This document shows, piece after piece, positions 34,712 to 41,833 of a DNA stretch of 64,000 nucleotides (position 1 is its first letter; each line of letters starts with the position of its first letter). The notes under the pieces are model-generated. The model saw only the letters and a program-made list of their open reading frames with translations. It had not been told where the DNA came from and did not search any database. Position numbers and translations under genes: made by a program. Location of the stretch: NCBI GenBank assembly GCA_030156535.1, contig JASGMJ010000005.1, forward strand, positions 1 through 64,000, given 5' to 3'. The DNA comes from Candidatus Sumerlaeota bacterium. GTDB lineage: Bacteria; Sumerlaeota; Sumerlaeia; SLMS01; JAHLLQ01.

Positions 34712-34817
34712 GCTGCTGATGGAGCCTTTCGGAGTGGCGGAGTGGGTCGCCGCCGAGACTTGAGAGAGCCCGGCACGGGGTCAAGGGAGAGTACGGACGA
34801 GGGGGCCGCGAGGTGCC

Positions 34818-35846
34818 CTATTCCTTGGCCCCGGTATCCGCCGTCTCGCCGATCTGTTTGCCAATGCGGATGAGTTCCTCGTGCAGGTGACGCACCAGAT
34901 TCAGGTTGTAGCAATCCGCCGCCACCCTCAGCGCATTCATGAAGGCTTTCTTGTTCGAGCGCCCGTGCGCAATGATCGCCACGCCGTTGACGCCCAGCAG
35001 CGGCGCGCCGCCGTACTCGTCGTAGTCGCACCGCTTCTTGATGCGCCGCGCTGCGGGCAGGATCGCCGCCGCGCCGATCATCGCCAGAATCGAGCGGCTC
35101 ACTTCCTTCTTCATCATCTTGAACATCAGGCTGGCGATTCCCTCCGCCGCCTTCAGCAACACGTTGCCCGTAAACCCATCGCACGCCACAACGTCCACGT
35201 CGCCGCTGAAAACGTCGTTTCCCTCCACATTGCCGAGGAAATTGAGGTCCGTCTGCCTGAGCAACTGGTTCGTTTCGATCACGACCTCGTTGCCCTTCGT
35301 CTCCTCCTCGCCGTTGGAGAGCAGGCCCACGCGCGGGGCCTCGCGTTTCAGGACATACTGTGCGTACACCGAGCCCATGATCGCGAAATGCACCAACTGG
35401 TGGGGCTTGCAGTCCACGTTGGCGCCCGCGTCGATCACGATCACGTCCTTGTGGGCCGTGGGCAGGTAGGTGGCGATGGCGGGTTTCTTGATGTGGGGAA
35501 GGGTGCGCCAGGAAAGGAGGGTATGCGCCAGCACAGCCCCCGTGTTGCCGGCGGACACGAGGGCATCGGCTTCGCCCCGCTTAACGAGATCGGTCGCCAC
35601 GGCAAGCGACGACTGGCGCTTGGCCAGCGTCTTGCGCGGCGACTCGTTCATGCCGATCACGTCGGGGGCATCGACGATCGAAATACGGGGATCATCCACC
35701 TTCAGAGCTGTTAGAAGGCGTTCGAGATGGCGGCGCCGCCCGACAAGGGCGACCTCAATGTTATACCGTTCGGCAGCCAGAACCGCGCCTTCGACGGCGG
35801 GGCGGGGGCCGTGGTCGCCCCCCATGGCTTCCAAAGCAATACGCAT
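34818..35846 (-). CDS. plsX: phosphate acyltransferase PlsX
   Basis: This 342-residue protein matches PlsX: MRIALEAMGGDHGPRPAVEG (residues 1-20), DAPDVIGMNESP (about 59-70), DALVSAGNTGAVLA (about 93-106), DAGANVDCKPHQLVHFA (about 136-152) and DGFTGNVLLKAAEGIA (about 216-231). It makes acyl-phosphate from acyl-ACP for phospholipid synthesis. It lies 46 bp after rpmF and 106 bp before fabH. Confidence 0.95.
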   Translation of the reverse strand: MRIALEAMGGDHGPRPAVEGAVLAAERYNIEVALVGRRRHLERLLTALKVDDPRISIVDAPDVIGMNESPRKTLAKRQSSLAVATDLVKRGEADALVSAGNTGAVLAHTLLSWRTLPHIKKPAIATYLPTAHKDVIVIDAGANVDCKPHQLVHFAIMGSVYAQYVLKREAPRVGLLSNGEEETKGNEVVIETNQLLRQTDLNFLGNVEGNDVFSGDVDVVACDGFTGNVLLKAAEGIASLMFKMMKKEVSRSILAMIGAAAILPAARRIKKRCDYDEYGGAPLLGVNGVAIIAHGRSNKKAFMNALRVAADCYNLNLVRHLHEELIRIGKQIGETADTGAKE

Positions 35847-35892
35847 CGGCGCAGCCTTCTGACGGATTTACCCTGAATCCCCGGGAAACCCG

Positions 35893-36078
35893 TTAACTGC
35901 TGGCTTCCTTGGGCTTATACGAGACTTTCTTGTACGTGCCGCAGGCCGGGCAAATGCGGTGGCGCTGCTTGGGCGTCGAGCAGTTCTCGCATGGTACCAA
36001 CTGGTGCGTGTGCACACGATGGTGCGAGCGGCGCTTGCCTTGGCGTGAACTACAGTGACGTCGTCTTGGAACGGGCAT
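35893..36078 (-). CDS. rpmF: 50S ribosomal protein L32
   Basis: The 61-residue protein has the L32 start MPVPRRRHCSSRQGKRRSHH and a zinc ribbon, CENC at about 30-33 and CPAC at about 44-47, followed by GTYKKVSYKPK. It is a component of the large subunit. The rpmF-plsX pairing at the head of the fatty-acid genes is common across bacteria. It is followed by plsX after 46 bp. Confidence 0.94.
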   Translation of the reverse strand: MPVPRRRHCSSRQGKRRSHHRVHTHQLVPCENCSTPKQRHRICPACGTYKKVSYKPKEASS

Positions 36079-36253
36079 GGTTTCTAAACCTCCGCGAAAG
36101 GGTTGGGAGAGTCGTCAAGACCCCCTCCCCGCGTCAAGGCCGAAGTCGGACTCAGGCAGAAACCTGTGCATCTCCCACCGAATCCGTGAGACGCACCCGC
36201 AGAAAGCAAACTTCCCGGTTCTCACCTGTAGTGGCGCAATCCCGGCCAAATGC

Positions 36254-37105
36254 TCACCGAATCGCATCCGCAGGACCGGCGGGCGGCTCCCCGGCCACCT
36301 CCTCCGGGTGGTACATCAGCAGCAAGTCCGAGTACACCATCGAGGCCGCCACGGCCGCCACCGGCGGCATCAGCACGATCGAGCAGGGGATCAGCAGCAT
36401 GGGCACCCCGAAACCCACCGCGAACCGCCGGTTCGCCCACAGCCACCGCAGCTTTGCCCGCGTCGTGATCCCCCGGCGGTCCATCGGCATCGCAAATGCA
36501 TCGAGCGTCAGGAATACCGCCGCGATCACCCCCTGGAGCAAAAACGCCACCACCGGCCCGATCAACGGAATCAACCCGACCAGCAACACCAGCACCAGCG
36601 CAGGCACCAGAATCAACAACCGCCGCCCCGCTTCGAACAGCGCATGGCGCACCCCCGCCCACAGCGTCATCGACGGAGCCCGCAAGTCCGGCCGCCCGCC
36701 CAGCTTCTCCTTCTCCACCCGCTCCCCCACCATGTCGTGAAACGGAGCGCCTGAAAGAATCGCCCCAATCAGAAAGAACACCGCCGCCGTCATCAGGCAA
36801 AACGGAATCAGCAGAAGCGCCAGCAGCACCGTCGTCGTGTCCTGCACCCATCCCGGCCACGACACGATCAGCCCGAGAACGAATTCCCGGGCGTTGTCGA
36901 AAATCAGCCACTTTGTCAGAAAAAAAGAGATCGGAAAGACGATCAGGAAGTTGAAGACCCACGGCCCCAGGCACAGCCCCACCAGCTCGGCCCGCCGCAC
37001 CAGATAGCCCACAGCCAGCAGCGGGGCGGCAACGCCCTTGCCAAACCCGAGTGGCTCGGGATTCAGCACGACTTCGCGAACGACTTCCGTGGTCTGACGC
37101 AGCAT
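36254..37105 (-). CDS. EI24/CysZ-like membrane protein
   Basis: The 283-residue membrane protein has the EI24/CysZ layout: GFGKGVAAPLLAVGYLVRR (about 20-38), then hydrophobic segments at about 42-65, 80-125, 165-200 and 220-260. GAPFHDMVGERVEKEKLG (about 119-136) matches the conserved cytoplasmic loop of the family (PFxDxLxxxVE). CysZ mediates sulfate uptake in enterics; for other EI24 members the substrate is unknown. It lies 175 bp upstream of rpmF, on the same strand, and is followed upstream by the 150-bp tandem array. Confidence 0.75.
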   Translation of the reverse strand: MLRQTTEVVREVVLNPEPLGFGKGVAAPLLAVGYLVRRAELVGLCLGPWVFNFLIVFPISFFLTKWLIFDNAREFVLGLIVSWPGWVQDTTTVLLALLLIPFCLMTAAVFFLIGAILSGAPFHDMVGERVEKEKLGGRPDLRAPSMTLWAGVRHALFEAGRRLLILVPALVLVLLVGLIPLIGPVVAFLLQGVIAAVFLTLDAFAMPMDRRGITTRAKLRWLWANRRFAVGFGVPMLLIPCSIVLMPPVAAVAASMVYSDLLLMYHPEEVAGEPPAGPADAIR

Positions 37106-38395
37106 CGGGGTGCGGGCCTCCTCGCCTTCTCCCCATGAACCTCCGGGAACCGGCCGTGGCGGTCAAGGTGCGGATGGAGGGCACACGGATGTTGAGCTCC
37201 AACAGGTCCATCCGTGCTCATCCGACGTTGTCCGTCGTTCATCCGTGGTAGTCGGTTGCCGTGGGCGTGCGGCGCCCGGACACGGCGAAGGGGAAGAGCA
37301 AACCACGGACAAGGGAAGGATAAGAACCGATGCACACGGATACTGAGGTCCAACCGCCCATCCGTGTCCATCCGACGTTATCCGTCGTTCATCCGTGGTA
37401 GTCGGTTGCCGTGGGCGTGCAGCACCCGGACGCGGCGAAGGGGAAAGTAGACCACGGATAAGGGAAGGATGAGAACCGATGCACACGGATTGCAAAGCCC
37501 AACCGCCCATCCGTGTCCATCCGACGTTATCCGTCGTTCATCCGTGGTAGTCGGTTGCCGTGGGCGTGCGGCGCTCGTGCGCGGCGAAGGGGAGAGCATA
37601 CCACGGATAAGGGAAGGATGAGTCCCGATGCACACGGATTGCTGAAGCCCAACACGCCCATCCGTGTTCATCCGCCGTTGTCCGTCGTTCATTCGTGGTA
37701 GTCGGTTGCCGTGGGCGTGCAGCACCCGGACGCGGCGAAGGGAAGAACAAACCACGGATAAGGGAAGGATAAGAATCGATGCACACGGATTGCTGAGGGC
37801 CAACCGCCCATCCGTGTTCATCCGGCATTATCCGTCGTTCATCCGTGGGAGCCGGTTGCCGTGGGCGTGCGGCGCCCGGACGCGGCGAAGGGGAAAGTAG
37901 ACCACGGATAAGGGAAGGATAGGTCCCGATGCACACGGATACTGGGGTCCAACCGCCCATCCGTGTTCATCCGACGTTATCCGTCGTTCATCCGTGGTAG
38001 TCGGTTGCCGTGGGCGTGCAGCACCCGGACGCGGCGAAGGAGAAAGTATACCACGGATAAGGGAAGGATAAATCCCGATGCACACGGATTGCAAAGCCCA
38101 ACACGCCCATCCGTGTTCATCCGACGTTATCCGTCGTTCATCCGTGGTAGTCGGTTGCCGTGGGCATGCGGCGCCCCGGACGCGGCGAAGGGGAAAGTAG
38201 ACCACGGATAAGGGAAGGATAAGTACCGATGCACACGGATTGCAAAGCCCAACACGCCCATCCGTGTCCATCCGACATTATCCGTCGTTCATCCGTGGTA
38301 GTCGGTTGCCGTGGGCGTGCAGCGCCCCGGACGCGGCGAAGGAGAAGAACCGGGTTCTGTTTGGTAGTTCCGGCCGAACCATGAACTCCGAAGAG
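37106..38395. other. 1.29-kb gene-free region occupied by a tandem repeat array
   Basis: No gene is supported. Several open frames run across on both strands because the repeat period (about 150 bp) is a multiple of three and the units have no stops in some frames. Their translations repeat the same short peptide blocks every 50 residues, which marks them as repeat by-products. Confidence 0.85.
37190..38350. repeat. eight tandem copies of a 150-bp unit
   Basis: The marker GTCGGTTGCCGTGGGCGTGC starts at 37251, 37401, 37550, 37701, 37851 (here GCCGGTTGCC), 38000, 38150 and 38301, giving steps of 149-151 bp. Each unit has a cluster of CATCCGTG-type motifs, then the marker with a small stem (GCCGTG pairing with CACGGC or, with one wobble, CGCGGC), then CCACGGATAAGGGAAGGAT and GATGCACACGGAT, which are inverted to ATCCGTGG and ATCCGTGT. 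Units differ mostly by point changes. It lies between the TPR protein and the CysZ-like gene, which read in the same direction. Confidence 0.9.
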
Positions 38396-39529
38396 TCAGG
38401 ACCGTCCGGTCAGCTGCGCCAAATGCTGGCGGGCGAGGGCGGCTTCTGCGCTCTCGGGCGAGAGGTCCACCACACGCTCGTACTTCTGCACGGCCTTCTC
38501 GCGTTCGTTCATGAAGACGTACACCTGGGCGATGCCGACCAATGCCGATGTGTGGTCGGGGGCGAGGTCGAGAGCCCGCTCGTAGGCGCCCAGGGCGCGT
38601 TTGAGTTGCTCCATGCCCTTCGCCGACCCACCGGCCTGGAGCCGGCGGCCGTACTCGCGTTGCGAGCGTGCCAGCTCGATCCAGTTGTCCGGATTCAGGG
38701 GATCGGTACGCGTGGCGCGTTCGAACGTCACGGCGGCCTTGTCGTACTCCTGGCGGTCGAGCTGCCGGTTGCCCTGGGCCCGCAGAGCGCGGGCAAGCGC
38801 GGCGTCAGCCAGCGGTGCGTAATCGGGAAAATCCGCAGCGAGCGTTTCCAGTTTCGCGATCGCCTTCTCCGGCTCGCCAGCGGTCAATGCCTTGGTCGCC
38901 TCGTCCAACCGCGCCGTCAGCGCCTCGGGCAGCGTCTGCACGACGGGAACCTCCGGGAGCGCGGCGGGCTTGAGCGCGGCACTGATCAGCCCATGCGCAA
39001 CCCCGGCAACGACGAGCGAGATACCGCCATAGAGCGCGGCGGCGAGAACCACCTTGCGGCGGTTGAAGTGCCGTTTCGCGGGCGAACGCGGCGCCCGGGG
39101 AGCGCGGACCTGTTCGGTGCGCCGCTCCAGCTCGCCGACCATCTTGCGGATCGTCTCGCGCGATTTCCCCTGGCGGACTTCCTTCTCATCCGTCGCCGCC
39201 ATTCCATCCGGTTCGCGGCGCGGCGTGCGCGGGCGCGGGCGTGGTGCCGGACGTGGCGCTTCGACCTCGTCGAGCGAATCGCGCAGAATCGCCGTGGAAT
39301 TCTCGGGGCGGCGGGGCTTGCGCCGTGCCTCCGCGCGCGCCAGCAGCGCCTCCGCGAAATCCGCCCGCAGCGGACGACTCAGCGGCGCCAACTCCAGCGC
39401 ATCGCGGTAAAGCTGAACGGCCTCATCGATGCGCCCTTCGGCGCGCGCGCGTTCGGCGGCGCAGGCAAGTCTTTCAACTTCCGGAATCCGGCGGGGTGGG
39501 GATTTCTTCTTGTCAAACAGGGAAAGCAT
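38396..39529 (-). CDS. TPR protein with central transmembrane segment
   Basis: The 377-residue protein has one TPR-like unit near the N-terminus (about 20-50), a proline/arginine-rich linker (about 70-115), a transmembrane segment at about 158-182 (VVLAAALYGGISLVVAGVAH) and a C-terminal TPR domain (about 205-370) with GEPEKAIAKLETLAADFPDY, QEYDKAAVTFERATRTDPLN and GAYERALDLAPDHTSALVGI. It probably scaffolds a membrane assembly. Orientation: cytoplasmic N-terminus, periplasmic TPRs, by the basic residues before the segment. No clear partner lies next to it; the 150-bp array follows its 3' end. Confidence 0.7.
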   Translation of the reverse strand: MLSLFDKKKSPPRRIPEVERLACAAERARAEGRIDEAVQLYRDALELAPLSRPLRADFAEALLARAEARRKPRRPENSTAILRDSLDEVEAPRPAPRPRPRTPRREPDGMAATDEKEVRQGKSRETIRKMVGELERRTEQVRAPRAPRSPAKRHFNRRKVVLAAALYGGISLVVAGVAHGLISAALKPAALPEVPVVQTLPEALTARLDEATKALTAGEPEKAIAKLETLAADFPDYAPLADAALARALRAQGNRQLDRQEYDKAAVTFERATRTDPLNPDNWIELARSQREYGRRLQAGGSAKGMEQLKRALGAYERALDLAPDHTSALVGIAQVYVFMNEREKAVQKYERVVDLSPESAEAALARQHLAQLTGRS

Positions 39530-39703
39530 GGGCGGAGCAGCCTCAACGGGAGCGGACCTTCAACCGCCCCAGCGAGCAGGCCAGGCGTGAACAGCATCAA
39601 GAAGAAATTCGAGTCGATTCAGGACTCCCGCGGCCGCCGGGCTCCGCACCGGCGCGGTAAACGATAGGATTTCCTGAAGCTCCGCAAAGCGGAGTCACCT
39701 TTG

Positions 39704-39810
39704 GCATCAATCGTTCAGTCGTCCCATTCGGGACTCCGGTTTTTTATTGATCGACGGTTCCCAGCACTGAAGTGCTGGGCTACGATCAATCGTCCCTGAC
39801 GGGACTCTTT
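39704..39810 (-). repeat. three-hairpin palindromic repeat, reverse orientation
   Basis: This copy has GTCCCATTCGGGAC (39721-39734), the intact central palindrome CCCAGCACTGAAGTGCTGGG (39760-39779), and GTCCCTGACGGGAC (about 39793-39806). The outer stems have 4-nt loops here in place of 3-nt ones, so stems are conserved while loops vary. Confidence 0.8.
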
Positions 39811-39833
39811 CCTCAATGCTGGAAGGTCTTCCT

Positions 39834-39883
39834 CGAACCACGAACCACGCAAAAACTGAAGACCGGGAACCGGAAACTGAGAA
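39834..39883. repeat. heptamer arrays, both families side by side
   Basis: CGAACCACGAACCACG (39834-39849) carries two GAACCAC units; CTGAAGA CCGGGAA CCGGAAA CTGAGAA (39856-39883) is four degenerate units of the CTGARAA family. Confidence 0.65.
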
Positions 39884-39979
39884 CCTTCCCGTCAGGGAAC
39901 TGCTTGCTCTCCTCCCGCTGACTCACCCGAATGTCAGGAGCAAACACCACAGTCCCTTCAAAGGCGGCACGATCCGAAG

Positions 39980-40981
39980 ATGACCTTTCGCACCCTTGGA
40001 ACACTGATTCTCTTGTTGGCCTGCGGGCTCGCCACCACCTCCTGCATGAAGCACGCACCCTCCCCAGCTGCCGTCACGCCGGAAGCCCTGATCGACGAGA
40101 TCGTGCAACTCTCCGGCACGAGCGCCACGCGCCTGCACCCGGACTACGTATGGCGCTCGCTGCACACAATGGAGGAAGACGGCAGCGTGCGTGCGGCCTT
40201 TGACGCGGCACTCGCCAACGGCAGCCACGACGCGAAGCTCGCCCTCCTCCGCGCCCTGGAACTCCAGTTCGTTCACGACCCGAACACGTCGGCGCTCGAC
40301 CTCCTCGGCGGGGAACTCAGCGAGCACTTCCGCACGTTCGACTGGCAGCCGGCCGACTACCCCGGCGGCACCAAGGGGCCCAACGAGACCTTCGCCGACG
40401 TCATGGTCGATGCCCTCGACGTCGTCAGCCCCGAGCGCCGCGCCAATCGCTCGCGCACCGCCGTCATCCTGCGCAAGGAAGCCACCGAGGACATCTGGCA
40501 GTACATGGAAAGCGAATGGGTCACCGTCCCCGGCCAGGAGGAGTGGATGCTCAACCGCCACGCCCGCGAGTCCTTCATCCGGATGCGCGATCAGGCGCGC
40601 GCGGAGGGCGTCGAACTCGTCATCCTGTCCGCGCATCGTCTGCGCAAGACGGCGGAAGCCAATGCCGCACGGACCAAGAACCCGGCCGCCGTCGCCAGCT
40701 TCTCCGCCCATTCGCTGGGGCTGGCCATCGACTTCCGCATGAGCCAGGGGGAACTCAAGTTCTCTGAAGTCACCACCCGGCCAATGGCCGAAGTCGTCCG
40801 GATGCGCGAATCACCCGTCCACAAGTGGCTGCACCTGCGCGGCGCGGAGTTCGGATGGTTCCCCTACCAGAACGAGCCGTGGCACTGGGAGTACAACCCG
40901 CCGGGCTTCCGCGACGTGTACTTCAGCAACTTTCCCGGCGGCGCGCCGCAACGCGACTGGGATGCCTCCGAGGGCACCTGA
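39980..40981 (+). CDS. D-alanyl-D-alanine carboxypeptidase (VanY-type) lipoprotein
   Basis: The 333-residue protein has a lipoprotein signal ending ATTSC (Cys about 22) and a C-terminal VanY/LAS metallopeptidase domain (about 175-325). SAHSLGLAIDFRM at about 242-254 supplies the SxHxxGxAxD zinc ligands and EPWHWEY at about 298-304 the third ligand. RMRDQARAEGVELVILSAHR precedes it, as in the family. It would cleave terminal D-Ala from peptidoglycan stems in the periplasm. The N-terminal 150 residues are helical and unassigned. No good ribosome site precedes ATG 39980. It is convergent with rpmE. Confidence 0.85.
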   Translation: MTFRTLGTLILLLACGLATTSCMKHAPSPAAVTPEALIDEIVQLSGTSATRLHPDYVWRSLHTMEEDGSVRAAFDAALANGSHDAKLALLRALELQFVHDPNTSALDLLGGELSEHFRTFDWQPADYPGGTKGPNETFADVMVDALDVVSPERRANRSRTAVILRKEATEDIWQYMESEWVTVPGQEEWMLNRHARESFIRMRDQARAEGVELVILSAHRLRKTAEANAARTKNPAAVASFSAHSLGLAIDFRMSQGELKFSEVTTRPMAEVVRMRESPVHKWLHLRGAEFGWFPYQNEPWHWEYNPPGFRDVYFSNFPGGAPQRDWDASEGT

Positions 40982-41007
40982 GCCGAGCCGCCGCCTGCCA
41001 ACAGCAA

Positions 41008-41035
41008 CACCCCGGCCGCTTGCGCCGCCGGGGTG
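41008..41035. terminator. bidirectional hairpin between convergent genes
   Basis: CACCCCGGC (41008-41016) and GCCGGGGTG (41027-41035) pair perfectly around a 10-nt loop. It lies 27 bp after the VanY-type gene and 46 bp after the rpmE stop on the opposite strand. T-runs are absent, so strength is uncertain. Confidence 0.5.
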
Positions 41036-41080
41036 GGTGTAAACATCGCGATTGCCGTGCGGGGAAAAAGAACCGGGGCG

Positions 41081-41374
41081 TCAGGCCTGCCCGGACTCCG
41101 CAGCGGCCTTCTTCTGGGCCTTCTTGGACTTCACGCCGCCACCAAAGCGCTTGTTGAACTTCTCAACGCGCCCTGCGGAGTCGACGAACGTCTTGCGGCC
41201 CGAGTAGAACGGGTGGCTGAAGCTGCTGATTTCGAGCGCCACGACGGGGTACTCGACACCGTCGATCGTCTCACGCGGGCCGTCGAGCTTCGTCGAGGCA
41301 CCAATCCACTGCTCGCCGCAACTCACATCGCGGAAAATGACGGCACCGTAGGTGGGGTGGGTATCCTTCTTCAT
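41081..41374 (-). CDS. rpmE2: 50S ribosomal protein L31, type B (zinc-free form)
   Basis: The 97-residue protein starts MKKDTHPTYGAVIFRDVSCG and continues ETIDGVEYPVVALEISSFSHPFYSGRKTFVDSAGRVEKFNKRFGG, the type B L31 pattern. It lacks the CxxC...CxxC zinc motif of type A L31 (only a single Cys at about 19). A lysine/alanine-rich C-terminal tail is present. It lies 4 bp after the Trm112-like gene. Confidence 0.93.
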   Translation of the reverse strand: MKKDTHPTYGAVIFRDVSCGEQWIGASTKLDGPRETIDGVEYPVVALEISSFSHPFYSGRKTFVDSAGRVEKFNKRFGGGVKSKKAQKKAAAESGQA

Positions 41375-41378
41375 CGTG

Positions 41379-41618
41379 CTAAACCTTCCGGGCTTCCCTG
41401 TTGGCTTTGAGGCCTTTGGCCTCTTCGACGATCCGCGCGTGGTCTTCGGGGGAGAGAACTTCGGACTCGTCGATCAGACAAATCGGAATGCCGTCCTCGA
41501 CCCGGTACAGTCGTCTTGTCTTGGCGTCGGTGGAGACCAACTTGCCGTCCTTCGTCAAAAGAAGCGGCGCCTTGGAATCCGGACAAACAAGAATCTTGAG
41601 CAGGTCGGTGGAGAGCAT
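41379..41618 (-). CDS. Trm112/UPF0434-family protein
   Basis: The 79-residue protein has LLKILVCPDSKAPLLLTKDG (about 6-25) and RLYRVEDGIPICLIDESEV (about 35-53), the YcaR/UPF0434 pattern related to eukaryotic Trm112. Many relatives have a CPxC zinc pair; here only CP is kept (CPDSK), so zinc binding is doubtful. The family is thought to act as an adaptor for methyltransferases. It is followed by rpmE2 after 4 bp, so the two are probably one transcript. Confidence 0.85.
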   Translation of the reverse strand: MLSTDLLKILVCPDSKAPLLLTKDGKLVSTDAKTRRLYRVEDGIPICLIDESEVLSPEDHARIVEEAKGLKANREARKV

Positions 41619-41770
41619 CGTCGTTTCATCCCGCCCCCAGGCGGGGAGCGACAGAGAGTAGGAACGCCCCCCGTGAAAGCAAGACGATTTTCACACCCCT
41701 TTCTCCCCCACACACCTTTCTGCCTGAGACGACTGGCTTTACCCTCTTTCCAACAAGCTGCAAAGACATC

Positions 41771-41802
41771 AAAAAAACGCCCGCGGATTTCGGCCGCGGG
41801 CG
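41771..41802 (-). terminator. rho-independent terminator of the EF-G-type gene
   Basis: On the minus strand CGCCCGCGG pairs with CCGCGGGCG around a 7-nt loop, followed by seven T. It begins 32 bp after the stop of the EF-G-type gene. Confidence 0.85.
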
Positions 41803-41833
41803 CTTGCAAGAGGAGTCAGTCGAATAGCGCGGG

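Larger units (their letters stand above)
39530..39979. other. repeat-filled intergenic region
   Basis: No gene. It contains a full copy of the three-hairpin repeat (39704-39810) and heptamer arrays of both families (39834-39883). The remainder shows no recognisable promoter, although the divergent genes on either side must start from here. Confidence 0.6.

Noticed and set aside
37163-38271. Several open frames over the 150-bp array on both strands
   Set aside because: They repeat the same 50-residue block because the period is a multiple of three; no start signals or domains.
37190-38350. CRISPR array
   Set aside because: Units are about 150 bp and near-identical throughout, with no short repeat/unique spacer alternation and no cas genes nearby.
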